NCBI RefSeq assembly: GCF_030463565.1 | Contig: NC_134648.1 | Location: 46,438,346-46,502,345, forward strand | DNA: 64,000 nucleotides | Direction of reading: 5' to 3' | Source: Pelecanus crispus | Taxonomy: Eukaryota > Chordata > Aves > Pelecaniformes > Pelecanidae | Shown: positions 45,231-57,900 of the stretch, piece by piece | Layout of the letters: the number at the start of each line of letters is the position of its first letter | Position numbering within the stretch: position 1 is the first letter of the stretch | Notes under the pieces: generated by a model | The model's database searches: none | Told to the model about the DNA's origin: nothing | Seen by the model: the letters and a program-made list of their open reading frames with translations, nothing else | Translations under genes and position numbers: made by a program

Positions 45231-48200
45231 TTCATTGCAATTCATTGCATTTCAGTTTTCGAGGCATCACTCAGCACGTAGTGACTTGAGCGACACTCCC
45301 GACATAAAAAATAATTCCTCCCCCCCGCCCCGAAAATACTCATGTATCAGATCAGTTAAAGGAGAAAGAAGCACAAATAACAAAACGAAAAAATGCAAAT
45401 AAGTTAATATCCGATGGCTGAAGAGATGAGAGTAAAGATGCCTCTGTTTTCTTGTTTACTTTTTCTTTACTGTAACAAAATAGTTCTTAACTAGGTAGAT
45501 CATGACCCATTGCATACAATCACCTTAGTTTTGCTAGTAGGGCTAGATGTGTGTATGCTGTTTGCACAACTCCAGTTGGCAGGATGCCCACACTGCAGTG
45601 CGTGATTGGCCAAGTGTGTTTTACTTACTTTATGTAAAAATAAATGCACTTCATAGTTCTCATTTGACTTGAGAGCAGCCATATAGGTATTTAATTCAAT
45701 TACTGGGTGTTTTATTTATGTTATGATTTACTGAAATGTAAATGGAAATGCTTCTGTTGTTTATTTCAATCAGTGTGCCAATTCTTATGCAATTACTCAG
45801 TATCTTTTTGAAATTTTTTGTGGTTTGTTTTGTTTTAAAGTAACTGCAGTAATACGGCATGGAAGAAACAGTATCAGAGGAGATGATAATTCAGTTATGC
45901 ACAGAGATAAGCACATATACCCCAATGGCACCCACTTTGTAGAATCTCACCCAAATTGCAAAAATGGTGTTTCAGGACACATACAGGTTTTTTGCAATAC
46001 ACATATAAGGAAGCAAGAAAGCAAACTGAGTCAGTGAGTGCAGTTAATCTATATAAACCAGTATAAGAAACAAAGCTTGGTAGGAGAGACACTTTTGCAT
46101 GAATCCTAGAACTATTTCTTTGTTAAAGTGACTTCGTAGACCAAAGTCTACCCCTTTTTTTTCCCCCCAACAATATCTGCTGGTTGAACAAAAGGTATTT
46201 CCACTCTCCACAAGTCTTGTTTCTCCAAAACCTGCAGTGAGTTCTCTGTGAGAACATGTCTTTAACTGATATAAACCAAATATTTCTATATCGGACAAAA
46301 GAGGCAAAGCCGATCGACTGCTTGTAATAGTCATGCCAATATAATACTTCAGTTCTTCTGCAAACCGACCTTTCTATGCAGAAGGTGGACTTGGTTTGGT
46401 AACTTGGATTTTGAGTGATGGACAGTGGAGGAATACTACCCTTCTTTCACTGTATAGCACCATATTTTCAAATTGTTTGCTCCGTTCTCCTTTACCTGCA
46501 AAGAATTATTCATTTCCCAGTCTCTGTCTCCATAGCTGTTTTACGGAAAAGCATTGGGAGAGACCAGTATCCATCATAAATGGCTTTCTTGGCTGGCTTC
46601 AGTTCTGAAGAATCAAATGTACAAAATCAAGGCTGGCTTATTTAAACTCCTCCCCAGGGAGCAGTTCCACAGCTTTACCCAGCTTGCAGTTCCTAAAGCA
46701 TAAATTAATTCAGACTGAATTAACTGCACATTTTCTTGAGCTGTATTAACATGGACACCCAGCAATTGTGGGATGTGTGGCAGCATGATCAGACATATAA
46801 AGAAACACTTTGGCCATTTACTCCATCAGTGGACATACACTATCCTGTTTATAGCAAAAATGACATTTGCCCTGGAAAAGGATGCCCAGAGGCCCTGTGT
46901 AACACATCCTGTAGTTTTACATTGAAATGTGAGAATGTGAATATCAACCGGTAATACTCTAAAATCATAAGCAAGACCCATAAAATAGGATAGTCAACTA
47001 GAGTCTATGGGAAAGTAGAGGAAGGTCTGGATTTGGTAACATTTTAGGACTCCTCAGGGGCAGCAGCTGTTCAGTATTTTGGAGAGTGGTTGGTCCTCCC
47101 AGCAGTTGGCCTAAGCTTCTGCTGCTGCTTCAAGCATTTCAAGGGTGAATCTCCCTGCTGAGCAGATTTAAGGGAATGACATCAGGAAGGTCACTTAGCT
47201 CACCATGTGCCTTCCCTTCTGTTGTCACATTTGCTCAGTTCTCTGTGTAACTACTGGTGAGACAAGGAAGAATCAGATTTAATTCATTTCTCCTTCACCA
47301 CTCCCCAGCCAACAAGGCAGCTGCCAAAGTATTTCTGCAGTGCATGTGGTTTCAGGTTTACTCCTTTTTAGGTAGTGACTTAAGGGGTGATGATTGGGAG
47401 GGAATCCAACACCTGACCTTTCCTTCTGTTCCTCCAAAAGAGAGAGATCCTCTCTTCCATTCCAACAATTTCGTAGCTGGATCAGGTGGCTTTCCTACTA
47501 CCCATAGAACAAACAATCCTCTTCCCCTTTTCAGGATCAATAACAAGGATCACCATCCATCCTGTGCCAGAAATCCTTTAAATCTTTTTTAACATTGCCC
47601 TTAGAGGTAGCTGGAACTTCAGCCTCCGCAGACACTTCTCCTCACCCTTTGCAGGGCATTTCCTTCTGCTGAAGAAACTGATCAGATGTGAAGATTTTTC
47701 TTGTGATTAAATGGGATTTCTATGTCCCCCAACACTGAGTCTTCAGCTGTGAAACCTATGAGATCTACAAACACACACATATATATCTACATCTATATAT
47801 CCACAGTCAAGCTGTTGTCCTAAGAGAACAGAAGAGTTGGACTGGAATAGCCGACTGGAAAATCTGCTGTATTAACTGAAAGACAAGGGAGAGCAGAGAT
47901 AATATGGTCAAATTTTAAAACTAAAGCAAGTAAAGGGCTGAGCCCAGCAAAGACTTTGGCAGGTGTTTAGCTGTAATTTCTCCACTTATTGCTTACGGAC
48001 TTCTCCAAAGCCAGGAGTGTCTCTGACCTTGTGCCTATAATAAAGGCTATGTGTGATGGGCTTCTGGAAGTAACCCATGTCATTTCTCTTGGGCTATATA
48101 ATAAAATGGCACAAAGCTGGAAATATTACAGTCATGTCATACTAAAAAATAAATCTGGGATTCATGACCACTCAAAATGACCAAATGATTTTCTCATTGT

Positions 48201-51200
48201 AACGATTTTCTCATTATAAATATGGTTTTAAATAAAAGGGCTCCATCTTGTTTCCAACCTTTTTTTTTTTAATTTTTATTTTGAATATAAAAGGAATGCT
48301 ATTATTTAAATAATGTGTTTCAATCAGGAGAGAAAAAAAAGCAAAGTCCAAAATCATAGGAGGAAGAAACATTTTAACTATTTCTGCTGGCATAGTACTG
48401 CCAAATACAGATATCTCACAATCATAATGGAGATTAGTAGAGCTGGGTATGCATATTTGTTATGGATCAAAGATAGGATATAGTGATTAGAAGAATGACA
48501 ATGCTTTCAACACTCACAAAGGGATTGAATGTGTGATTTATAATACTAATTCCACAAAACCTTTCTATGGCTGCTTACTGCACAAGGGATTCAATATGGA
48601 TTGATCACTGAAAAAAAAAAAAAAAGTATTTCCTTCAGCTTGGCTGAATCAAACCCTTGCAACTAACTGAAACGCTTTTCAGTATTGACATTCTCTGATT
48701 TAAGAGATTATTTCCCCCCCACCTGTTTACTCCACTGTTCTGCTATGAATTACTGTCCCCACAGTGTAACTGTCAGAGAAGCTTGTGTGCTACATTCCCA
48801 GTGGCCATACTTCACAGTTCAGTATTTTAGCTTATAATTAATTGACTTTCTCTGAGTATTTGTGGCCATTTTATATATATACGTGGCAGAAATATTAAAA
48901 CAAAGATGTTGATGCAAAGAGCAAAAAATAGCCTGTAGCCTGAGGATACATACATCTGAGTTTCTATTTACTAGCAGTCAGAAGCAGACTCAGTTACGAA
49001 TCTGCCACTGGTTCTACTAGGGGACTTTGGAAAGTCATTCAAACTCTCTTTGTTCTAGCTCCTGCTCTCTAAAATGGGATAATGCTACTTGGGCATCATG
49101 GTGAAACCGTATTTGTAAATATGCTGTTATCCTTGCTAGAACTATTGCATTGGTGAATAGTTTTGAGCAACTGTACTGCCATTTTAAGGCAGACTAAACT
49201 AGTGCTTTGGCCCTAGCACACCAAAAGGGAGAGAGCAGCATCCCCCAGCAGGGCTGGGGGGCCTTTGGACTATTTCATGTGAAAAGAGTTTCACAGCCAG
49301 CTGGAAAAGGATACCAAGGTGAGTCTTAACATCTAGTGACAAACTAGATGTAAACAACAGAGGAACAAGCAAAGTAGTTGTGGTCTTGTTTTCCTTTTTC
49401 CTTTAAGTAATTGCTAGTCAGCTTTCCAAGGACTCTTTCTGGCATTTGCTGGAGAGCCCACACCAGGCTGTACATTTTTCATATGCACCACGCTGCCCTG
49501 ATTGTCTAGATGAAGGTAATAATTGGAGAGCACCATTAACTCCTCCTGACTGTGCTCCAGATTCCTCCCAAAGCCTGTGGGGCACTATGTGCATCTCCAA
49601 CTCATTCCAGCATGAACTTGGATCATGGGAATGATGTACACTGGGGGTGGGACTTCCTACATGGCATGGACTCAGCCAATTTAGGAGAAAAGAAACTATA
49701 GTTTTTACTTTCTCCAACCAACTGAACAATTTTTTAATGATCGCTTTTCTTTCTAAAAAGAAAGAAACCCTTCCTTGTAACATTAATAGACTAATAACTT
49801 AGATGATACAATTTATGTGATATTAGAAAGCTTAGTGGTCCACTGAAGCCTAATTAAGAAAAATAATAATGTGTACCCAGGCACTGAACTTGCACAAGGT
49901 TTTCCAAATCTAGATCCATTTGCTAAGTATAAGGATTCATCTACTGATTAAATTTTGGACTTTGCAAGCTACAGAGAGAGGGCTTAACCTGTTTAACTAA
50001 ATAATTAATGTTAATAAAAAAACACCTTCAGGCTTCAAGCATCACTGTGATCATTAAGAGAGGGGCACATGCTGATAATACCTGGGAAAAAGCTTTCCCT
50101 GTTTTCCTGTGTATCAGAGACAAGAATCACTACAGCTGTCATCTCTGGAGCTCAAGCTGAGGATCTAGAGGCTATACTGGCAATGCTTACTCCTAGAACG
50201 ACTGCTAAGCAATGTGTGTGGCTTAGTAGGGGAAAAATACAGCATTTGGGATTTAGCTTGACATCAGCTCCCCTTGGGTGCTTACTCCCTTTGCTTACAA
50301 GACCTAGAGTCTAAATGCTGTAAAACAGGCAACATTTATGAACCAAAGCTGGAAGCTTTCTTGCAACCTAAGTATGTTCTCCAAGAGCGAGCCCGTGGTC
50401 TGCTGCAAGCAGAACTGACAGACAACAGATACAGTAAGATGACACAGCACACTCATTTTCCACTTTACCACAACTATTAACCTAAAGAGGAAACCCATGT
50501 CTAAGGATTTTTCCCTCTTCTTAAGATTTTCTTGATGCAAATACTTCTTGCCATTCAGCGGCTTCTTACTGGAACTTCCTGAAGCAAATACCTCTTCACA
50601 TGCAAGGTCTTTTCTTCCACATCCCACTGTGACTCCTGCAGAGAGGAACTGTTCTAGGTAAAAGAAATTGCTGAGGCTTTATTTACTGTTTAACTAGTTT
50701 GAAATGGATCTGATCTCTAGGCTTACAACTGCATTAAACTGCTAGTAGGATTCATGTTCAATGAGGCAGCTGAACACTTCATTCCTGTTCTGAACTGCTG
50801 TAATGGCCTGGACATTGGGAATGGGAATGGGAAAGCTAATGGGAATCCTTCAACACAGATCAACAGATTCACATTCACCTTTTGCTACTCCAGCTACTCT
50901 GGGATTCCTGCTAGAGAGAGGGAGGAACAAATTAGACAGCAATAGGTAGGCTTCCTAGGGTGTATTATAGGGCTTTAATGAGTTATCTTGCTATCAGAAG
51001 AAGAAAACCTGCTATTAATTGGGATGTAATGTGATTGGCTAATGAGTTTTTCATCTTCAACAAGATTTTATTTGCATTAGCAAGCTAAAAGTGGGTCATC
51101 TAGCCCAGTGTAAGAAGCATTGTTTTCAAGAAGTACACTGGCTACCCCCTTGAACACCAGGAATACAGTTAGGTAGGGGAAAAAAAAAAGCTACAAAGCT

Positions 51201-52384
51201 GTAGCTGAAAGCTACAAAGAAAGGAGAGGATAATAGAAGACATTTGTCTGTTGGATCAGTGGAGCCTTTCAATCAGTTGAGTGACATTTGAATCCAATAT
51301 TTGCAGTTAGTCCCTACAGTTCCTTGTTATCACACAGGTGTTTGGAGATCCAAACTGAATTTAAAAAAAAAAAAAAAAAAAGACTTTATTTTTACCCACC
51401 ATAAGAGACATAAGTGGATTACAAACATAATTTTGTGAACTGTTACAGCCCAGAGATTCATGGAAATTCCAGTGCTTTGAGTTCAGATTATATGCAGGAA
51501 ACTTTCCCCTGCCCTTACTGCTATAAGCTGCTTCGCTTTGCCTGTGTTCTAGACAACCAGCCTTCTTGGGAACCTGGTCAATGTGACCTTGTAGGTTTGT
51601 GCCATAGTTATAACCATCTTGATAGATTCACTTTGACTTTTCAGATTCTCTTTTAATTTTTATGTTAATTTTTTTATTTCTTTCCTGAAGTTTGATGATT
51701 TTTGGCACATGTTATCATCCCTACAGTTGTTGGACACTGAAATGGTGATACGTTTTCTTGGTCCACTTTTTACTTCATACTTCATGTGTGAAAAGAACTA
51801 CTGTTAAAATTTAACTTTCACCAGACAGCTGTCAAATATATTTGATACCTCTGCTCTTTGAAGGACAGGCTAGTAAAACTGCAAGACATGGAGTCAGGAT
51901 TCCTCCCAGAGCACCGGCCTCAGACTTTTTGCTGATGTTAGTACTGCAAAGCTGATCAGTTTGTGGAGTCTGAGATGGAGTCTATCCTGTTGCAGGCAAT
52001 CCCTAGTATTGTAAATTAAATCCCGATGACTGAAACTTTATTGATGATGATAAACAAGTCAAATGCAGGTGAGTTGGGCTTTCATCTCCAAGCTACTCTT
52101 TGACAATTAGGAAAATTAGTTTGACAGGAAAAATGCATCTGTAATTGCATTTAGGAAGCGGCTGCATTGCACGGCACACAAATCCCCTGCAATGCCATTC
52201 ACACGTTTGGTTTTTAGTGCACAACTTTAAAGAGCCTGTGAGTGACAGCAGAACAAGGTTTGCCACACACAGAGGAGAAATGAGGCTACAACGGCACAAC
52301 CACCCTTGGCCATACCATGGCCTTCAGAAAACCATGGTTCAGCTTGAATCTCTCTAACAACGTCTCCAGATGACGCTGAAACTT
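45231..52384. other. FOXA1-TTC6 intergenic region, no gene seen
   Basis: AT-rich DNA without CpG islands or supported exons. An exact FOXA consensus TGTTTACTT lies at 45453-45461. Poly-A runs occur at about 48611-48626 and 51363-51380. Short frames of 60-121 codons show no domain. Confidence 0.5.
45453..45461 (+). promoter_or_regulatory. forkhead motif (TGTTTACTT)
   Basis: Full match to the high-affinity FOXA consensus, about 200 bp beyond the (TTTTA)n array. Confidence 0.4.
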
Positions 52385-53020
52385 AGAACCACAGAATGCT
52401 TTGGGTTGGAAGGGACCTTTAGAGATCATCTAGCCCAACCCCCCCTGCAGTGAGCAGGGACAGCTTTAACCAGATCAGGTTGCTCACAGCCCCATCCAAC
52501 CTGACCTTGAAGGTTTCTAGGGATGGGGCCTCCACTACCTCTCTGGGCAACCTGTTCCAGTGCTTCACCACCCTCATTGTAAAAAATGTCTTCCTTATAG
52601 CCAGTCTAAATCTATTCTTCTTTAGTTTAAAAGCATTACTCCTTGTCCTGTCACAACAGGCCCTGCTAAAAAGATTGTCCCCATCCTTCCTATAGGCCCC
52701 CTTTAAGTACTGAAAGGCCGCAGTAAGGTGTCCCTGCAGCCTTCTCTTCTCCAGGCTGAACAACCCCAACTCTCTCAGCCTGTCCTTGTAGGAGAGGTGT
52801 TCCAGCCCTCGGATCATTTTTGTGGCCCTCCTCTGGACCCGCTCCAACAGTTCCATGTCCTTGTGCTGAGGGCTCCAGAGCTGGACGCAGTGCTCCAGGT
52901 GGGGTCTCACCAGAGCAGAGTAGAGGGGCAGAATCACCTCCCTCGACCTGCTGGCCATGCTTCTTTTGATGCAGCCCAGGATATAAGCTCGCTCAAGGGA
53001 GTGAATTCCCACCAAAGCCC
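52385..53020 (-). mobile_element. young 5'-truncated CR1 LINE
   Basis: CR1 is the dominant LINE of birds and other sauropsids. On the minus strand an open frame of about 200 codons carries the CR1 reverse-transcriptase C-terminus: [20 protein letters not shown], then [40 protein letters not shown] and [20 protein letters not shown], ending at a stop near 52419. The 3' untranslated tail follows with the family hallmark 'gatctctaaaggtcccttcc' and ends in a CATTCTGTGGTTCT unit at about 52397-52384. The element is truncated upstream, as most CR1 copies are, and stops at the edge of the TTC6 CpG island. The unbroken frame points to recent insertion. Confidence 0.92.
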
Positions 53021-53470
53021 CACGCGTGGCAGGCGTCACGTCCCTGCCTCCCACGGGAGGGGGAGGGGCAGGCCATGGGAGCCCCAGCCTGGCGTGGCCC
53101 CGGCCGGGCCCTCCCCGCCGGCAGGGGGCGCCCGCTAGGGGTGGCAGCTGGCGCTGCCCGCTCTCTCTCCCAGCGGGCGCCTCGTTGCTCGGTTACGGAG
53201 CGCGTCCTTCCCCGGCCCGCCGCCTTAAGAGGCAGTGGCGGCGGCTCTGGTGCCTCCTGGGACTGCGGGCCCGGCTCGTCGTCGTCCCCGAGGCCGCCAG
53301 TGCCGTGCGGGGGGAGACTAGCAGCCCCGCTGCGCGGGGGCGGTGTCGGTGCGAGGCTGGGACGCTGCCCTGTGCCGCGCCTGCCCTGCCGGCGGCCCGG
53401 CTGTGGGCGCGGGGGGCTGTCAGGTACTTTTCTGGGGGGAGGAGGCCCTTTCCCTGCTCGAGGGGGAGAA
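53020..53470 (+). promoter_or_regulatory. TTC6: TTC6 promoter CpG island
   Basis: A CpG-dense island immediately upstream of the first TTC6 exons. It ends in a good donor, TCAG then GTACTT (53424-53429), so the likely non-coding first exon ends at 53423. From that donor the frame could in principle run upstream to an ATG at 53075, but that peptide is compositional, so a 5'UTR reading is preferred. Confidence 0.6.
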
Positions 53471-53784
53471 GTGGGGCTTGGAGGCGTCGCTGGTTTTTGT
53501 AGGTGGAAAGCTTTTTGTGGTTACTTCAAGAACGTGTTTCTCATTTTTTTTTTTCTCTCTTGGGAGTTTCTGTCCATCTCCCAGTTTATGCTCCCAGAGT
53601 TAGAAATGGTTCATTTGTTTCCTCAGGTGAAATGCTAATAGGCATTGCTGGTGCTTAATTATACCCGTTCAGAACAGTCCTGTTAAGATCAATGGGGCCC
53701 TTAGCAAAATGAAGCAGTCTTTGCAAGATTGGGTTCTGTGTTGGGATATAAAGTACAAAAACTCATTTCTGTTTGAATTTACAG

Positions 53785-53941
53785 GCTGCATACAGTGGAA
53801 GAAAATCACTAGAAAACATGAGTGCTCTGGGCTGAGTTATGTGGAAGAGCTGAACATGATTAAGGAACATGAGACTATATGCAGGGAATCTCAGTGGGAT
53901 AGTCTGAAGATCAAACAAGCAATAGTTACTGCTCCTAGAAA
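53785..53941 (+). CDS. TTC6: TTC6 candidate exon with the initiator ATG
   Basis: TTC6 is a large tetratricopeptide-repeat protein next to FOXA1 in vertebrates, in the divergent orientation seen here; its function is poorly known. The exon follows the acceptor TTTACAG ending at 53784. Coding probably starts at ATG 53856-53858 (A at -3), giving MIKEHETICRESQWDSLKIK and then QAIVTAPRN. The best donor is AAC/GTGAGC at 53942, in phase 0 with the next exon. A weaker donor, GAG/GTCAAA at 54018, is also in phase and would add 25 residues (SIYPLLEDLTSDQLYQLR is part of them). Identification rests on position and on continuity with the next exon; no TPR is visible in this N-terminal part. Confidence 0.55.
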
Positions 53942-54098
53942 CGTGAGCATTTACCCCTTACTGGAAGATTTAACATCAGATCAATTGTATCAGTTAAGAA
54001 CATTATCCTCTCCAGAGGTCAAAGAGTCCACATAAGCATGTCATGAATATAAATAAAAATATTCCTAATTAATTCATTGGGTGCTCTGATGTTCACAG

Positions 54099-54941
54099 AA
54101 AGTAAGGATATCCTCTGAAGTAAGAGACATGAAGAAACAAGCTCCTGATCTCAGGGTGATGACTCAAGGAAATAAATCTGTGGAAGAAGACAGTGCTGAC
54201 AAAAATCATAGAAGTTGCTCTGAAAAAGTTAACAGAGAAAATGCCACTTGTAGTCATGAACGTACAGCTGTAAAACTGCCAGTAATAGCATCATTTGCAG
54301 GTACCACTAAAAAAATTGTAATGGTCAAGCACCCAGCACCACCTCAGAAGCCAAGTTACTGCAGGTCTAATTTTCATGTTAATAGCTCCCCTATCTCATT
54401 AGACAAGACAAAAGCTGTTAGTAAAATAAAGGATAGAGTGTGTATGCTACAGATGGATCCCCAGAATATAAAAAGAGATAAAACTGAAGAAATAGATACT
54501 GTGATTAAAGGTAGTGATGAATTTAGCTCTACAGATTCTGATACAAGTAAAAACATTTCAAGAAAGGGAAAAATAACCAGGGAAAGCTGTAAGAAGAGAA
54601 GCGGAGTGATTTCAAAAGCAAAGCAACAAGATTTAGATGTTGAATCGGGAAGAGTGCTGAGAAAAGGAAGCAAGCAGCCAAGTGTGAGGTCTGCTCGAGA
54701 ACAGTTGGAAGAGGCAAGAGATGTGACTAGACCAGACACTTCAAAAATATACGAGAAGAACTTCCAGCAGAGCAAACCTGAAGAGCCTACTTCCACACCA
54801 GCATTGCCTGTGAAAGTGGTTGCAAGGTCTATTGATGAAATAATTGCTTCCCTGCAGTCTACTTCTCCATCTCCCTCAGACCAGACGATCAAAGAACTCC
54901 TGGAGAGTGTTCTTGGCGAGAGCTACAACATAAAAATGGAA
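54099..54941 (+). CDS. TTC6: TTC6 large N-terminal exon
   Basis: An 843-nt exon after the acceptor GTTCACAG, starting KVRISSEVRDMKKQ in phase 0. The protein is hydrophilic, rich in Lys, Ser, Glu and Asp, and probably disordered. It ends in a more ordered stretch, VARSIDEIIASLQSTSPSPS followed by DQTIKELLESVLGESYNIK. The frame stays open to a TAA at 54981-54983. Possible donors are GAA/GTAGGT at 54942 (phase 0, compatible with the next exon), TAG/GTGAAC at 54946 and TGG/GTAAAT at 54980. The last two would meet a stop if joined directly to the 61.97-kb exon, so 54941 is preferred unless an unseen exon lies between. No TPR is present; these lie in the C-terminal half of the family, off the window. 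Confidence 0.65.
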
Positions 54942-57900
54942 GTAGGTGAACCAGAACAAGAGCAATATTTTTCTCTTGGGTAAATATTACTTTTATAAGA
55001 GTTGTATATTTTTTTTCCAGCTCCTACAATGTGTTACAACACAGAAGCCAGACAAAACAAATGGATAAAGACACTAATGTATCATGGAATACTCTTCACT
55101 CTTTCTTCTGCCAGTTTTTTTGATGTCCCTTAAAAATGAGCCAATATCAAAATATACTAAAACATAACCTCTTTTGGGGTGTTATTTTTATTGTACTGCT
55201 TATAGTTTAATACATCTTTTTCTTTACTTTCCCGTTTTTAAGATGACATTCCAGTCTGACAGATGAAAAAGTGCATTAAATGCATTTGGCATAGTAGGAA
55301 GTATTGCTTCTTTTAGTTATTGTTTAGCTTGTGAAGTCTCAATAAGACAAATTCTTTGTTGTCACAGTTAGGCAGATTGTGTAAGCAGCTGTAAGAGAGT
55401 CATTTCAACTAATTACAGCAGGAGATATTAGTAATACTAAACATCAGGTAGATGCTACAGAAAGCTTTCCTAGATTTTCACCAGAGGGTTGCTGATTCAT
55501 TTGTTAACTAGACTAGTAACTTACTGTCAGATGGCTCTTCGTCCTCTCTTAGCCAGACTGATAGTTTTGTTCTAGTTCCAAGAGGGCTGAAACTTATCTC
55601 ACAAAAATCACTGTCACACTTGGTATTCACGCTAGCCCTTGTTAAGGATGCCATGGAATGAGTAGACCCATGGAGGGTGAACTACTCCTTTTCAGTAGCA
55701 ACTGCCTCTGCAAGGAAGTATGGAAGACTGATGAAAAGCATATGAACCCGTGTTTTAGGTGATGATAAAGGACATTGCTTCCCACAATTATCAAAATGCT
55801 ATCTTTTATGATTATGGAGTATCTCGCATAGAATGTAAGTGTAGTACCTTATGTTCCCTTAATGTGAGATTGACTGTCTTTTGCTTAAATACAAAAGTTA
55901 GGAGAAAAAAGAATCCTGAACTGAGTTAATTTCAATGTGTAAGTCCATGAGCAGCAATGTCTGAAACTGCATTTCCAATAGATTTATGTCCTCTAATTTG
56001 ATTTTCTGTTCTGTTCTTCTGAGAGCTGTTTGTGCGGTTGAGGCATTCACAGTGTCTCCATTCTCTATATTTTCTGGTGTATTTCAGTTGGGGTTGAAAT
56101 CAGAGATGACTTTCCTTGGTGTGGCAGCACTGAGATGATCCCTCTTCATTGCTTGACTTGTGTTTTAGGAATGTAATAATTTGGGACTGTTCTCTCTAGT
56201 TGAAATTTGCCAGCTGGAAACAAAAATACTTCAAGGAAGAGGGGTAAAGAAGATCCTGGATCTGGAAAACCATTTAATGTTCAACTTACCCAAAATAATT
56301 ATTAGTGATTAGTAACATATGCTGCATTGTGTGTTTTTTCTTACTCTTTTATAAATATGACTTATGTTCTAGCTAAGATTTTAAAAGTTTGGCCTCTTGC
56401 AAGTCCTGATGTTCTTAATTTGAAGTGAACTGATTTTCTGTTGTTTGTAGTGGGAGCTACTGGGCAGTGAGCTTTGAAAATCTGACCTCTGGAGTACTAT
56501 GATGTTTAATTCTTTATTTCTAAAACTTATGTTAATCAGGTTCAAAGTAAAAGGAAAATTTGAACTTGGTAATGACTTTCTCGTCCAGTTGTTTGTTGTT
56601 TAATGTTTTTTTTAGGTGTGGACATATGGACATTAGTGAGGATGAATGACACCCTTGCTGACTGCATTTTTTTTTTTAATCAAAGGCATTTGCAGCAGGT
56701 GTCTTTTGAACGCAAGTGACCTTATAAATAGGATGAAGACTCTAGCAATTCTTTATTATTATTATGCATGTTTTATTTACTTTACGCTGAGCTTCACGGC
56801 TTGCCTTCTCTAATGAAGTTAGCAATGTATTTTAAATGAAACAAATACCTAGGAAAAGAACAGAACTACTAAAATGAAAACAAGCTCTCAGAATTAAATG
56901 TGGTTTTCATTTCTTACAAAAAATATTCTGTTCTCTTTATCTTATTCTTGATTTTGCATTGATGACTGGTTAGCACTGATAGCTTATGATATTGCTGTGG
57001 GGGCTGAACACTGTTTTTCCCCCAGCATCGAAAAGAGCATTTTCTGGGGAATGGAATGCCAGCTCGGTGGGACATTAGTACTTAGCCCCGTTTCCTTTGA
57101 GAGATATCAGTTATGAATAATGATTCCTACCATGTTTTCTGTTAAAAAGTAGAATTTCTATTATAAGAATAATATAATTTCCAAATAGAGTAATTTGGTT
57201 GCCTTGAGGCTTGTTGCTACCCCTGAAGTATTTTGAGTTATTAAGTTATATGTTGGATTTACTATCCATAGGAGGGTGTTTATATTCATTTCAGAAATGC
57301 ATTTTCTTGGTTTTCAGCTTGATGTTCAGCTTTCTTGGTGATGAACCTGCAGCTCATAATCTTTAGTTAGTTATTGTTTTCAGCGGATCAGTTCATTGGT
57401 ACCTCAGATGAGCTTGTGAGGGTGGTAACTAAATTAACGTGTTTGTTCTCGACAAGTAACATGAAATTTGAATGCTTCTATTAAATGAGGACTATACAAT
57501 GCACCATACTAGCAGGAAGCCAAAGTAAAATATACTTTAGTTTTAAAAAACATCTCTAGCTCTTGTCAGCTAATCTCAATAGGGAGGCCTTGAGAGGATT
57601 TTCTTTGTAATGCATTAATAGTCTCTCACTAGTAGTTTGATGGAGACTAATTATTGTTAAAATTCACAAAAAGATAGACTTGTATGTCCTTTATATCTAT
57701 ACGCAAATGCAAACAAGTATTTGCTTATAACTTTACAGTATCTCACTTATTTGCTCTGTATGTTCTTTATATTTCAGCTGACATGAAAATTACACAACAG
57801 ATCATATATTGCTTTCTGATAAAACAGTGTTTTTAAGAGGCTTATTGAAAAGATTTTTTTTTTTTTTCCCTTTAGGTGCTATAAGGTGTATTCTAAGTGT

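Noticed and set aside
44569-45289. Frames running through the (TTTTA)n array
   Set aside because: They encode only repeated Phe-Ile-Leu-Tyr from a microsatellite.
45825-46037. A 70-codon frame rich in His and Asn downstream of the (TTTTA)n array
   Set aside because: No splice context, no homology, and length expected by chance.
51085-51125. A 'ggtcatctagcccagtgtaa' stretch resembling the old CR1/L3 family
   Set aside because: Only a few tens of bases match, with no flanking blocks; too short to call.
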